NCBI RefSeq assembly: GCF_002251365.1
Contig: NZ_NPJH01000071.1
Span: 1 to 40,797 of the forward strand
DNA from: Prevotella sp. P3-122
GTDB taxonomy: Bacteria > Bacteroidota > Bacteroidia > Bacteroidales > Bacteroidaceae
Reading direction: 5' to 3'
Length of the DNA stretch: 40,797 nt
Each line of letters starts with the position of its first letter. Positions within the stretch are counted from its first letter, which is position 1. Shown here one piece after another: positions 9,546 through 18,386 of the stretch. A model generated the notes under the pieces. The model was not told where the DNA came from, searched no databases, and saw only the letters and a list, made by a program, of their open reading frames with translations. A program made the position numbers and the translations under genes.

Positions 9546-9962
9546 CTATTCCCTTTTCAGTGAGTACAATGGGTTGTTGTCTGAGGAATATGCTAGCCAA
9601 TGGGGCATTGAGAACCAGCCTCCCACTCCTGCGTTATCTTCTCCCACCAATGCGTAGATATGGTCGCTAACGATAGTACATGCAGGGTTGGCAGTAAATC
9701 GGTCGGTGAATATCGGGTTCTGTCCTTTCACTCTGGAATTGCCCGTTCCGGCAATGTGTATGTTTCTCAATTCACCCTTCCTTACCTGGAGCGAGTTGGG
9801 GAAACTGCCTGGGAATCCATGTCCTATTACCCATCTCGTCACGTTGTAAGGCAGGCAATATCCGGGATAGGTTACTGATGTGCGTTCCTCACTTCCCGAC
9901 GACAGTTCCTTGACATCAAGTGGCATCACCGAAGTGTCTGGTCGATAATAGGTGACAGCATG
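9546..9962 (-). pseudogene. Decayed glycosidase-like fragment (part resembles GH43)
   Basis: The 811 nt between the fucosidase and the next gene hold no intact gene. On the minus strand one frame stays open for about 139 codons. Its end contains QNPIFTDRFTANPAC and IVSDHIYALVGEDN, which resembles the first blade of GH43-type five-bladed propellers, but with Asn where the catalytic-base Asp of an ADP-like motif is expected. The preceding part (YNVTRWVIGHGFP, VRKGELRNIHIAGTG) belongs to a different, unrecognised domain. Both ends stop abruptly: there is no start-proximal signal peptide, and the frame ends about 50 residues into the propeller. I read it as a remnant of one or two fused gene pieces. 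The rest of 9432-10242 shows nothing I can identify. Confidence 0.5.
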
Positions 9963-10242
9963 GAGTCAAATTGCTCCATGATTGAAAAAATGCCTCCAAA
10001 AGGTGTGAGTTTTTCTGATTTTATTTGTACCTTTGCCATGTCTTGTTACGATTTATGCTTGTTTTGAATTGCAACACTAAGATAAGTGAAAAATCTGACA
10101 TGACAAAATCCTGGGGCGCTCGGCTTTGCCGCTTGCCACAAGCAAGAGCTTTTTGTTGCTCAGGAACTTATAAACAAAGTTAAAATCAAAGTGTTGCGGA
10201 ATTTAGGGAGAATACTTCTGACGTTAAAACGAAACAACAATT

Positions 10243-10626
10243 ATGGGAAGAACAAAATTTTCGCAACATGAGATTGATATCATCGCCATGCTCCTAAGGC
10301 GAAAGTCTGCTGGGACTCGCTTCCAGCAGAAAGCTATAAGGCATCAGCTGCGCGTAAACTTCGAGTTCAATATCTCCGACTTCAACGAGCCTGGCAAAGC
10401 GTTTGGTGACGAGGAGCTTCGGCAGGCTATCAGGCGCGGGGCCATACAGATACTTGATGATGCCACCATTGCCGCTATGAAGGAGAAACGGGCCAGGGAC
10501 AAGGCTCGCGACGAGGCAGCAAGGGAACAGGAGGCACTTAATAATGGAGCAACTGATTGGAAGGAGGCTATGAAGGAGTGGGAAGCATGGAAAGCTGCTG
10601 ATGATGGTGGCAAGGACCAAACATGA
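10243..10626 (+). CDS. Conserved hypothetical protein, charged C-terminus
   Basis: This is a 127-residue soluble protein that I do not recognise. The N-terminal 65 residues (FSQHEIDIIAMLLRRKSAG, then HQLRVNFEFNISDFN) look like a small helical DNA-binding-type domain, but no family can be named. Residues 80-127 form a long charged helix rich in Ala, Glu, Lys and Arg that ends in a Trp-containing segment (WKEAMKEWEAWKAADD). It has no signal peptide or membrane segment. It stands alone, followed after about 65 nt by a large inverted repeat. The coding call rests on an uninterrupted frame with a sensible composition. Confidence 0.6.
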   Translation: MGRTKFSQHEIDIIAMLLRRKSAGTRFQQKAIRHQLRVNFEFNISDFNEPGKAFGDEELRQAIRRGAIQILDDATIAAMKEKRARDKARDEAAREQEALNNGATDWKEAMKEWEAWKAADDGGKDQT

Positions 10627-10690
10627 ACAGCTCATGTACATAACTCTTTTCTCTTATCTCAAACCTTTTACTCATATTTATAATTCTATT

Positions 10691-10761
10691 AAGGTGGGTT
10701 CTATCACTTTCTTCACCTTGGACCCACTGACCAAGTGGCAGTAAGTGATAGAACCCACCTT
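10691..10761 (+). repeat. Perfect 19-bp inverted repeat, 33-nt spacer, before the sugar kinase
   Basis: AAGGTGGGTTCTATCACTT at 10691-10709 is exactly complementary to 10743-10761. Within the spacer, CACCTTGG and CCAAGTG allow an additional imperfect inner stem. In RNA this would be a very stable hairpin ending 27 nt before the kinase start codon. There is no U-run immediately after it, so it is not a plain terminator. A leader regulatory structure or a small repeat element is possible. Confidence 0.8.
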
Positions 10762-10788
10762 GAACTTTAACCTTCTAAAACTACTATT

Positions 10789-11844
10789 ATGACAGAGAAA
10801 GAACTTAAATCTATTGCTGAAAACTTCGAAATGGAAGGTGTTGTCCTTTCGGTGCTTCCTCTTGGCAACGGGCTAATCAACGATACTTACATTGTAAGAA
10901 CGGCAGGTCATGACACAGACTATGTCCTACAACGCATCAACAATAGCATCTTCAAGAATGTCGACCTATTGCAGCATAATGTTATGACCGTCACAAACCA
11001 TATCAGAAAGAAACTCGCCTCACAAGGTGTTACCGACCTTGACCGCCGGGTTTTGCGCTTTGTCACAACACGTGACGGAAACAGTTATTATATCGATATG
11101 AGCGGAAGGTTCTGGAGAATGTCGGTTTTTATAGCTGGTGCACATACCTACGATGCCGTTACTCCTGAATATGCCTATTGCGCAGGCAAGGCGTTCGGCA
11201 ATTTCGAGGCTATGCTTGTAGACCTTGATGAACCGTTGGGCGAGACAATCCCAGACTTCCATAACATGGAACTGCGCATGAGCCAGTTGCGTGAGGCTGT
11301 GGCAGCTGATGCCTGCGGAAGGTTGTCAGAGGTGCGCGACATGATAGCCACCATCGAGGCTAATGCCTATGAGATGTGCAAGGCCGAGCGCATGGGGCGT
11401 GAGGGATTACTTCCCAAACGTGTTTGCCATTGCGACACCAAGGTCAATAACATGATGTTTGATGACGATGGCAATGTACTGTGTGTCATAGACCTTGATA
11501 CCGTAATGCCAAGCTTTGTATTCTCTGACTATGGCGATTTCCTGCGCACTGCCTCGAATGCCGTAGCTGAGGATTGTCCTGATATCAGCAAGGTGGAATT
11601 CCGCCGTGATATATATGAGGCTTTTACTAAGGGCTACCTGGAGTCTGCTGATTGCTTCCTCACCCCTACGGAAAGGGAAAACCTGCCCTATGCGGTAGCA
11701 CTCTTCCCGTTCATGCAATGTGTGCGTTTTCTGACGGACTACATCAATGGCGATTCATATTACAAGATAAAGTACCCTACCCACAACCTCGACCGGGCAC
11801 GCAACCAGCTGGCTTTCTTCGAGAAGGTGAAGGAACTGAAATGA
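10789..11844 (+). CDS. NahK-like sugar/aminoglycoside phosphotransferase family kinase
   Basis: This 351-residue cytosolic kinase of the APH/choline-kinase fold resembles N-acetylhexosamine 1-kinase (NahK). The N-lobe contains LGNGLINDTYIV. The catalytic loop reads HCDTKVNN with Asp216 and Asn221. The metal-binding motif VIDLDTVMP has Asp235 and Asp237, and SDYGDFLR follows as in NahK. It lacks a signal peptide. The closeness of a glycan-degradation locus makes a role in salvaging a released sugar as a 1-phosphate reasonable. The true substrate (GlcNAc, GalNAc, another hexose or an unrelated alcohol) cannot be read from the sequence. The next gene converges on it, and a strong hairpin separates the two. 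Confidence 0.75.
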   Translation: MTEKELKSIAENFEMEGVVLSVLPLGNGLINDTYIVRTAGHDTDYVLQRINNSIFKNVDLLQHNVMTVTNHIRKKLASQGVTDLDRRVLRFVTTRDGNSYYIDMSGRFWRMSVFIAGAHTYDAVTPEYAYCAGKAFGNFEAMLVDLDEPLGETIPDFHNMELRMSQLREAVAADACGRLSEVRDMIATIEANAYEMCKAERMGREGLLPKRVCHCDTKVNNMMFDDDGNVLCVIDLDTVMPSFVFSDYGDFLRTASNAVAEDCPDISKVEFRRDIYEAFTKGYLESADCFLTPTERENLPYAVALFPFMQCVRFLTDYINGDSYYKIKYPTHNLDRARNQLAFFEKVKELK

Positions 11845-11877
11845 CATGTGCCCAGTCAAGGGCAAAAGCTAATAAAA

Positions 11878-11912
11878 AGCAGTAGGACATGCCTGATGCG
11901 TGTCCTACTGCT
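11878..11912. terminator. 12-bp stem hairpin between convergent genes
   Basis: AGCAGTAGGACA at 11878-11889 pairs perfectly with 11901-11912 across an 11-nt loop. It lies between the kinase (+) and thrC (-) and probably ends transcription from both sides, although neither side has a long U-run. Confidence 0.7.
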
Positions 11913-11943
11913 TATATCATTCCTTGCGTTCTGTAATTATCAT

Positions 11944-13245
11944 TTATCTGCTCAAGAGGAACTCTTTGAAGTCGCTGAATTGTGCGGACATCGGTACGGA
12001 GAGCTTCTTCCCCTTCATAAACTCGGCAAGACGCTCTGGTATCTGCACGTCTGCTTGCAGTATGCTGTCCACCTTCTCCTTGAACTTTGCGGGATGAGCA
12101 GTCTCCAGGAATACTCCTGTCTCACCCTCATGCAGCAAGTCCTTAAGAGCCTGATAACCGCATGCACCATGCGGGTCGAGTACATATCCCGTAGTGGCAT
12201 GGCATTGTCTCATGGTCTGGGCAATCTGCTCGTCAGAGTATGTCGCTCCGCTAATCTCTGCCGATATGTCAGCATGACAGCCCTTGTATAGGTCGATAAT
12301 CCTTGCAAAGTTGCTTGGGTCACCAACGTCCATGGCGTTTGCAAGTGTCTGGATGCTTGGCTTGGGCTCGTATTTCCCGCTCTGCAGATAGTTGTAGAAT
12401 ATGTCGTTGGCATTATTGGCGGCTATAAATCGCTTTACAGGCAGACCCATCCTCTTGCCGAAGAGTCCTGCCGTGATATTTCCGAAGTTGCCGCTCGGCA
12501 CACAAATCACCATGTTGTCGCCCTTGCCGAGTCTCTTCATCTGGGCATAGGCGTTGAAGTAGTAGAATGCCTGAGGAAGGAAGCGTGCCACGTTGATGGA
12601 GTTGGCTGAGGTGAGGTTCATGTGTGCGTTGAGTTCGCCGTCCATGAAAGCACTCTTCACCAAGGCCTGGCAGTCGTCAAATACTCCATCAACCTCTATG
12701 GCGGTTATATTCTTGCCGAGAGTAGTGAACTGGCTCTCCTGAATGTTGCTCACTTTCCCCTTTGGATAGAGGACATATACATGTATGCCTTCCACTCCCA
12801 GGAAACCGTTGGCTACGGCAGAGCCTGTGTCACCGGATGTTGCCACGAGCACGTTGACCTGCTTCTTGCCTTCCTTGCGGATGAAGTACTGCAACAGCCT
12901 TGCCATGAATCGCGCGCCTACATCCTTGAATGCCAGCGTAGGTCCGTGGAACAGCTCAAGCGAGTATATATTCTCTTCCACCTTTACGGCTGGTGTGTCG
13001 AAAGCCAGCGTGTCGCAAACTATGTCGTTAAGAGCCTTTTCCTCAACATCCTCACCAAAGAAAGCCTGTGCCACGTGGCAAGCCATCTCCTGGAATGACA
13101 TCTTGTCTATTTCCTCAAAGAAACTGCCGGACAGGGACTTTATCCGTTCAGGCATGTACAGACCTCTGTCGGGTGCGAGACCTCTTACAACGGCCTCCTC
13201 AAGGGTGGCAAGTGGTGCCTTGCCGTTTGTGCTGTAATATTTCAT
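11944..13245 (-). CDS. thrC: Threonine synthase
   Basis: This 433-residue PLP enzyme converts O-phospho-L-homoserine to L-threonine in the cytosol. The N-terminus (YYSTNGKAPLATLEEAV, GLAPDRGLYMP) is that of the ThrC family. The PLP lysine lies in LELFHGPTLAFKDVGARF as Lys107. VATSGDTGSAVANGFLG and CVPSGNFGNITAGLFGKRMG form the cofactor phosphate and substrate loops. Length is normal for the fold-type II enzyme. It is the last gene of a minus-strand run, 50 nt behind the phosphoglycerate-mutase-like gene, which itself follows thrA. Confidence 0.95.
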   Translation of the reverse strand: MKYYSTNGKAPLATLEEAVVRGLAPDRGLYMPERIKSLSGSFFEEIDKMSFQEMACHVAQAFFGEDVEEKALNDIVCDTLAFDTPAVKVEENIYSLELFHGPTLAFKDVGARFMARLLQYFIRKEGKKQVNVLVATSGDTGSAVANGFLGVEGIHVYVLYPKGKVSNIQESQFTTLGKNITAIEVDGVFDDCQALVKSAFMDGELNAHMNLTSANSINVARFLPQAFYYFNAYAQMKRLGKGDNMVICVPSGNFGNITAGLFGKRMGLPVKRFIAANNANDIFYNYLQSGKYEPKPSIQTLANAMDVGDPSNFARIIDLYKGCHADISAEISGATYSDEQIAQTMRQCHATTGYVLDPHGACGYQALKDLLHEGETGVFLETAHPAKFKEKVDSILQADVQIPERLAEFMKGKKLSVPMSAQFSDFKEFLLSR

Positions 13246-13295
13246 ATCTGCTTTGTTGTTTCGTTTTGTCGGGGGATTATTGTGTCAGTCCCGCT

Positions 13296-14534
13296 TTAGT
13301 AATTCATAAACTCGTCCATGAACTCGTTAAGACGCAGCAAACCATAGCTTCCCTGTACGCATGCCACTTCGTCGAATGTCTGTGTGCCGTCTGGCTCTAT
13401 TCCCTTGTGCCATATCAGGAACGGTACAGGCTCGTCTACATGAGTCCTAATCTCTACTGGAGTGGGGTGGTCTGGAAGAACGGCTATGCATACAGGCTCA
13501 TCCCATGCTGCCACAGCTTCATATACAGGTTTAACAATCCTGCTGTCGAGATATTCGATGGTCTTTATCTTCAGTTCCAGGTCTCCGTCATGTCCGGCCT
13601 CGTCGCTTGCCTCAAGATGGAGGAATACGAAATCGTCCTTTGCCAGGGCTTCTATGGCAGCCTGTGCCTTGCCTTCATAATTGGTGTCGGCAAGTCCTGT
13701 TGCTCCGTCTACGATAATGTTGTGCAGTCCGGCATAGTGGCCAATGCCCCTTATAAGGTCGACAGCCGAAATCACGTCACCGCTCTTTACCTGCGGATAG
13801 AGGTCCATGATGGTTTTCATGGACGGCCTGTAGCCTCCGCTCCATGGCCATATACTGTTGGCCTTGCCATGGCGTTGCTGGTTTAGCGGATGGCTTGATA
13901 GTATGGCCTGTGATTTGATAATCAGCTCGTTGATGAGGTCTGCCGTCTGCTGCGGCGTCATCCTGCCAGTCTCGCTGTCATCGCCTGTAGGGTCATAGCC
14001 TGGTTCTGGCTTTACGAGCAGAGGCTCCCATAATTCGTTGGGATGGTCGTGTGGCGGAGCGCAAACTATGTGCTTGCTTGCCCCTTTAATTATTAAAAGG
14101 TGCCGGTACTGTATGCCTGTTATGAATTTCACCCTGTCGTTGCCCAGCCCGGCATCGAGAGCCTTTATCAGCTCGTCGCCTTGCTCGGTAGTCAGGTGTC
14201 CGCCGTGATGGTTCTTTATCCTTCCGTCCTCTATCTCTATGATGTTGCATCTTATCGCCATGTCCTCGGGAGCCATCTCGTAGCCTATGCTCGCTGCCTC
14301 AAGCGGGCCTCGGCCTTCATAGACCTTGTTGAGGTCGTAACCCAGAATAGCCGTGTTGGCAACCTCGCTGCCAGGCATGAATCCTGCCGGTATGGTGTGC
14401 AGGCGTCCTGTTTTTCCCTCTCTTGCGAGCATGTCCATGTATGGTGTGTGGGCATATTGCATTGGGGTCTTGCCTCCGAGTCTTTCCACAGCATGGTCTG
14501 CCATGCCGTCGCCAAGTATTATAATGTGTTTCAT
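13296..14534 (-). CDS. Phosphoglycerate mutase-like metalloenzyme (ApgM family), possible homoserine kinase
   Basis: This 412-residue protein belongs to the archaeal-type cofactor-independent phosphoglycerate mutase branch of the alkaline phosphatase superfamily. The N-terminal metal motif IIILGDGMADH and the nucleophile loop GFMPGSEVANTAILGYD (likely Ser56) are visible. KNHHGGHLTT, HLEASDEAGHDGDLE and AVLPDHPTP supply the other metal ligands. It is commonly annotated as phosphoglycerate mutase. Here it lies between thrA and thrC (15 nt after thrA, 50 nt before thrC), exactly where a homoserine kinase is needed, and no GHMP-type thrB is present in the operon. PGM-like proteins have been proposed to serve as homoserine kinases in such operons. 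I favour that role from context; the sequence itself does not prove it. Confidence 0.85.
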   Translation of the reverse strand: MKHIIILGDGMADHAVERLGGKTPMQYAHTPYMDMLAREGKTGRLHTIPAGFMPGSEVANTAILGYDLNKVYEGRGPLEAASIGYEMAPEDMAIRCNIIEIEDGRIKNHHGGHLTTEQGDELIKALDAGLGNDRVKFITGIQYRHLLIIKGASKHIVCAPPHDHPNELWEPLLVKPEPGYDPTGDDSETGRMTPQQTADLINELIIKSQAILSSHPLNQQRHGKANSIWPWSGGYRPSMKTIMDLYPQVKSGDVISAVDLIRGIGHYAGLHNIIVDGATGLADTNYEGKAQAAIEALAKDDFVFLHLEASDEAGHDGDLELKIKTIEYLDSRIVKPVYEAVAAWDEPVCIAVLPDHPTPVEIRTHVDEPVPFLIWHKGIEPDGTQTFDEVACVQGSYGLLRLNEFMDEFMNY

Positions 14535-14549
14535 GTTGTTGTCCAGTAA

Positions 14550-16985
14550 TCAGATGTTGGCAATTGACATAATGTTTGCAAACACACCGGCGGCCGTTAC
14601 GCTGGCTCCTGCTCCGTAGCCCTGTATCTGCATGGGGTATTCCTTGTATCTCTCCGTGGTCAGCAGCACAATGTTGTTGCTTCCCTCCAGGTTGTAGAAC
14701 GGGTGGTTCCGGTCAACGGCCTTTAGCGATACGTTTGCCTTGCCTCCCTCCATCGTAGCCACAAACCTCCATCTCTTTCCTTCCTGTTCCAGCTTCTGCC
14801 TCTTGTTTTCGAAGTCTTCGTCAAGCGTGGGCAGCTTCTGCCAGAAGGAGTCGAGCGAGCCCTCAAAGAAGCCATTTGGTATGAAGAGGTTTTTCTCTAC
14901 GTCCTCCTGCTCAATCTTATATCCGGCCTCGCGGGTAAGGATTACAAGTTTCCTTATCACATCCGTTCCGCTGAGGTCTATGCGTGGGTCTGGCTCACTG
15001 TAGCCTTGCTCCTTGGCCCTTCTGACGGTTTCGGAGAATGGCACGTCGGCTGCAATCTCGTTGAAGATGAAGTTGAGCGTGCCGCTGAGTACAGCCTCAA
15101 TCTTCAGTATCTTGTCACCAGAGTTGCACAGGTCGTTGATGGTTCCGATAATGGGCAATCCCGCACCAACATTTGTCTCGAAGCGGAATTTCACGCCTCT
15201 CATCATGGCTGTAGTCTTCAGTCTGATGTAGTTGCTGTATTTAGACGAGGCTGCAATCTTGTTGGCTGCTATGACGCTGATGTTTCGCTCAAGGAAGCTT
15301 TGGTATAGCTGTGCGATGTCTGCCGATGCCGTACAGTCTACGAATACCGAATTGAATATGTTCATTCTTATGATGGCATCGCGCAATTTCTCTGGCGAGC
15401 TTGGCTCAGAGGCCTTTAGCTGTTCCTGATAGTTGTCCAAGTCTATGCCGTCGCGGCTGAAGATGGCATTGTGCGAGCTTGCTATGCCGACAACGTTGAG
15501 CTTCAGGCGTGAATGTTCCTTCAATTCCTCATACTGAGAGCGTATCTGCTCTATGAGCTTTCCGCCAACCGTTCCGACTCCACAGATGAAGAGGTTCAGC
15601 ACCTTGTATTCTGACAGGAAGAACGAGTCGTGCAGCACGTTGAGCGATTTGCGCAGGTAGCGTCCGTCCACAACAAATGATATGTTTGTCTCTGATGCTC
15701 CCTGTGCGCAGGCGATAACGCTTATGCCGCTTCGTCCCAGCGTGCCGAAGAGCTTTCCGGCAATACCGGGGGTATGCTTCATGTTCTCACCTACGATGGC
15801 TATGGTGGCGAGTCCACTTTCGGCGTGCATGGGGAACATGGCCCCAGTCTCTATCTCTTTGGCGAACTCGTTGTTGAGTACCGCCACTGCCTTGTCGGCA
15901 TCCTGGTCGCGGACACCAATTGATGTGGAGTTCTCGGAAGAGGCCTGCGACACCAGGAACACGCTTATGCCTCTGTCGGCAAGAGCGGTGAAGATGCGGC
16001 GGTTAACACCGATAACACCGACCATCGACAATCCTGTTACCGTGATGAGGGTGGTGCCGCTAATGCTCGATATACCCTTTATGGGCTTCTGGTTGTTCTC
16101 TATCTTGTTCTTTATGATGGTTCCGGATGCCTCGGGGTTGAAAGTGTTCTTCACCCTTATTGGTATGTTCTTCACACATACGGGGTAGATGGTTGGAGGG
16201 TAGATGACCTTGGCTCCGAAGTTGCAAAGCTCCATAGCCTCTATGTAGCTCAGCTCGTTGATGGTGTAGGCTGTCTTTATAACCTTCGGGTCAGCGGTCA
16301 TGAAGCCGTCAACGTCTGTCCATATCTCCAGAATGTCTGCGTTGAGAGCTGCTGCAATGATGGCAGCCGTATAGTCGCTACCGCCTCTTCCGAGATTGGT
16401 GGTCTCCTCCGAGTCTCTGTCGCGTGAGATAAAGCCGGGAACGAGCGAGATGCGTGGAAGGTCGGTGAATGTCCTTACAACCAATTCGTTGGTAAGTTCG
16501 GCATCCAGTACGTGCTTGCCGTTTTTGTCTACGGTCTTTATGAACTCCTGCGAGTCAAACCATTTGGCTCCCCTGATGAGGGTTGCCACAATGAGTGAGC
16601 TCAGGCGCTCACCATAGCTGACGATGGCGTCCTGGGTCTTCTCTGAGAGATCATGTATCAGGAATACTCCGAAGTAGATGCTGCGCAATTGCTCCAGCAG
16701 GGCGTCTACTTTATTAAATAGGTCTTCGCGGGCTTTGGTGTCTGTGATGATGGTATCTATCATCTTGTGGTGGCGGCTTACCATGGCGTCGAACTCTTCC
16801 TTCCAAGCCTCGTCACCCTTTAGTGCGAGCTGGGATGTGGCAAGCAGCTTGTCCGTTATGCCCCCGAGGGCACTTACTACAATTACTACAGGTTGTTTCT
16901 TGGCCTCGTTCTCTACAATTTGCTTAAGGCTCAGAATACTCTTTACGGAACCTACAGATGTTCCTCCGAATTTTAATACTTTCAT
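14550..16985 (-). CDS. thrA: Bifunctional aspartokinase / homoserine dehydrogenase
   Basis: This fused enzyme catalyses the first and third steps of the aspartate-to-threonine pathway. I start it at the ATG at 16985, giving MKVLKFGGTSVGS and 811 residues. An upstream in-frame start at 17057 would add a 24-residue tail that overlaps the promoter. The aspartokinase domain spans about residues 1-290 (KFGGTS at 5-10, GRGGSDYTAA near 200). A pair of ACT regulatory domains follows to about 460, consistent with threonine feedback. The homoserine dehydrogenase part begins with FICGVGTVGG (GVGTVGG at 469-475) and contains LSGTLNFIFNE and EPDPRIDLSGTDV. It leads a thrA - PGM-like - thrC operon. Confidence 0.96.
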   Translation of the reverse strand: MKVLKFGGTSVGSVKSILSLKQIVENEAKKQPVVIVVSALGGITDKLLATSQLALKGDEAWKEEFDAMVSRHHKMIDTIITDTKAREDLFNKVDALLEQLRSIYFGVFLIHDLSEKTQDAIVSYGERLSSLIVATLIRGAKWFDSQEFIKTVDKNGKHVLDAELTNELVVRTFTDLPRISLVPGFISRDRDSEETTNLGRGGSDYTAAIIAAALNADILEIWTDVDGFMTADPKVIKTAYTINELSYIEAMELCNFGAKVIYPPTIYPVCVKNIPIRVKNTFNPEASGTIIKNKIENNQKPIKGISSISGTTLITVTGLSMVGVIGVNRRIFTALADRGISVFLVSQASSENSTSIGVRDQDADKAVAVLNNEFAKEIETGAMFPMHAESGLATIAIVGENMKHTPGIAGKLFGTLGRSGISVIACAQGASETNISFVVDGRYLRKSLNVLHDSFFLSEYKVLNLFICGVGTVGGKLIEQIRSQYEELKEHSRLKLNVVGIASSHNAIFSRDGIDLDNYQEQLKASEPSSPEKLRDAIIRMNIFNSVFVDCTASADIAQLYQSFLERNISVIAANKIAASSKYSNYIRLKTTAMMRGVKFRFETNVGAGLPIIGTINDLCNSGDKILKIEAVLSGTLNFIFNEIAADVPFSETVRRAKEQGYSEPDPRIDLSGTDVIRKLVILTREAGYKIEQEDVEKNLFIPNGFFEGSLDSFWQKLPTLDEDFENKRQKLEQEGKRWRFVATMEGGKANVSLKAVDRNHPFYNLEGSNNIVLLTTERYKEYPMQIQGYGAGASVTAAGVFANIMSIANI

Positions 16986-17054
16986 TGTTGTTTTTGTCTG
17001 TTTGTTAATGCTCCCCATCCCCAGAACAAATGGGGTCATGGCAGAACTTGGGCG

Positions 17055-17085
17055 CAAAAATACAAAGAATTATTTTCACGACCAA
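17055..17085 (-). promoter_or_regulatory. Bacteroidetes-type promoter of the thrA operon
   Basis: On the minus strand, TATTTTTG (complement of 17055-17062) matches TAnnTTTG. A -33 TTG lies 20 nt upstream of it. The transcript would start roughly 60 nt before the thrA ATG. This supports the shorter thrA start and leaves room for a short leader. Confidence 0.65.
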
Positions 17086-17106
17086 CGTTTTTTCGTAGAA
17101 TTTGTG

Positions 17107-17114
17107 TAATTTTG
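17107..17114 (+). promoter_or_regulatory. -7 promoter element of the secreted esterase gene
   Basis: TAATTTTG fits TAnnTTTG and points away from the thrA promoter, so the two genes are divergently transcribed. No clear -33 element is seen. Confidence 0.5.
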
Positions 17115-17180
17115 TAGCAATATTCGCCCTTGTACTTACATTATACAATTTTGAGTAGGCGATTTAATCATGGTAGAACT

Positions 17181-18368
17181 ATGCGTAATATGTTTGCAAA
17201 CATCACATTCCTGCGTATGCGGAGACGGCTGTTGACACTTGCTCTTGCAGCTCTTGTCTCTTGCGCTATGGCTCAGAAACGTAGCGCCTGCGAGTATCGC
17301 ATGGAGATACCTGTATATATTGATTCCATACAGGCCTCTCTACGCTATCCGTTGGCATGGACGGCAGTAAAGGGGGACGTCGGTTTCGATGACTGGCGCA
17401 GCAAGGCACGGGCCAAAGTCTTCGAGTGCATGGGACCGCAGCCTCCTGCTCCAGACGGATGGAATGTGAGGGTTTTGGCCGAGGAGCAGAGAATAGGCTA
17501 CAAGGCAAGTAAGATAGAGCTGAGCCTCAGCAGGTGGTATCGCGTGACGGCGTATATGCTTGTGCCCGACGGAAAGGGACCATGGCCTGCGGTGAACCTC
17601 CTTCACGACCATGGGGCTCATTTGTTTATTGGCAAGGAGAAGATGATACGGCCCATCGCTGAGACTAACGACGTTGTGGAGGATGCGGAGAAATGGGTTC
17701 AGAACCTTTATGGAGGACAATATCTCGGAGACTTCCTTGCCAGCCATGGATATGTGGTCTTTTCTGCCGATGCTCCCCTTTGGGGAGAGAGGGGTAGGGC
17801 GGAAGGCGTCGACCGCAGCAAGTATGACATCATAGCAGGAAACATGATGATGCTCGGACAGAATCTATGTGCCTATATGCACTATGACGACATTCGCACA
17901 ACGGAATTCCTTGCCTCCATGCCCAGCGTCGACTCCACGCGCATAGCTGCCGCAGGCTGCTCGATGGGGGCATACAGGGCATGGATGTTGTCGGCCTTGT
18001 CCGACAGGGTGAGGTGTGCGGCTTCCGTATGCTGGATGACGACTACGGCTGGCCAGCTGACGACACGCTATGGCAGGAAGGAGAATGGAGGCTTCGCTAA
18101 CTGTATTCCCTCACTGAGGCGTTATCTCGACTATCCCGACATCGCCTCCCTGGCTGCGCCCAAGCCCGCCCTCTTCATAGCAGGCTCAACGGACAAGCTC
18201 TTTCCAGTGCCAGAAGTCAACAAGGCATATTCCGTCATGCGTAAGGTCTGGGAGGATGCCTCGGCATCTGACAGGCTCGTGACAGTGGTGGAGGCTCAGC
18301 CCCACGAGTGCAATCTCTCCAACCAAGCCGCCATCCTCGATTTCCTAAACAGATACCTGAAAAGATAG
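17181..18368 (+). CDS. Secreted alpha/beta hydrolase (acetylxylan-esterase-like)
   Basis: This is a 395-residue hydrolase counting from ATG 17181. An in-frame TTG at 17130 and an ATG at 17217 are alternatives; the last gives the tidiest signal peptide (MRRRLLTLALAALVSCAMAQ). The nucleophile elbow GCSMG gives Ser261. GSTDKLFPV gives Asp338 and QPHECN gives His375, a complete Ser-Asp-His triad. PAVNLLHDHGAH supplies the oxyanion region. The fold matches large secreted esterases of the dienelactone hydrolase/acetylxylan esterase kind. It probably removes acyl groups from plant or other glycans in the periplasm. It is not adjacent to other carbohydrate genes, so the substrate is open. Confidence 0.75.
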   Translation: MRNMFANITFLRMRRRLLTLALAALVSCAMAQKRSACEYRMEIPVYIDSIQASLRYPLAWTAVKGDVGFDDWRSKARAKVFECMGPQPPAPDGWNVRVLAEEQRIGYKASKIELSLSRWYRVTAYMLVPDGKGPWPAVNLLHDHGAHLFIGKEKMIRPIAETNDVVEDAEKWVQNLYGGQYLGDFLASHGYVVFSADAPLWGERGRAEGVDRSKYDIIAGNMMMLGQNLCAYMHYDDIRTTEFLASMPSVDSTRIAAAGCSMGAYRAWMLSALSDRVRCAASVCWMTTTAGQLTTRYGRKENGGFANCIPSLRRYLDYPDIASLAAPKPALFIAGSTDKLFPVPEVNKAYSVMRKVWEDASASDRLVTVVEAQPHECNLSNQAAILDFLNRYLKR

Positions 18369-18386
18369 TGTTTATAGAATAATAAC

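Noticed and set aside
10117..10165. Possible terminator around GCTTGccacAAGC with a short T-run
   Set aside because: The stem is short and interrupted, and no gene clearly ends upstream on that strand within a plausible distance.
12622..13886. Overlapping long plus-strand frames opposite thrC and the PGM-like gene
   Set aside because: They are antisense to two well-recognised genes with conserved motifs and show no recognisable protein pattern.
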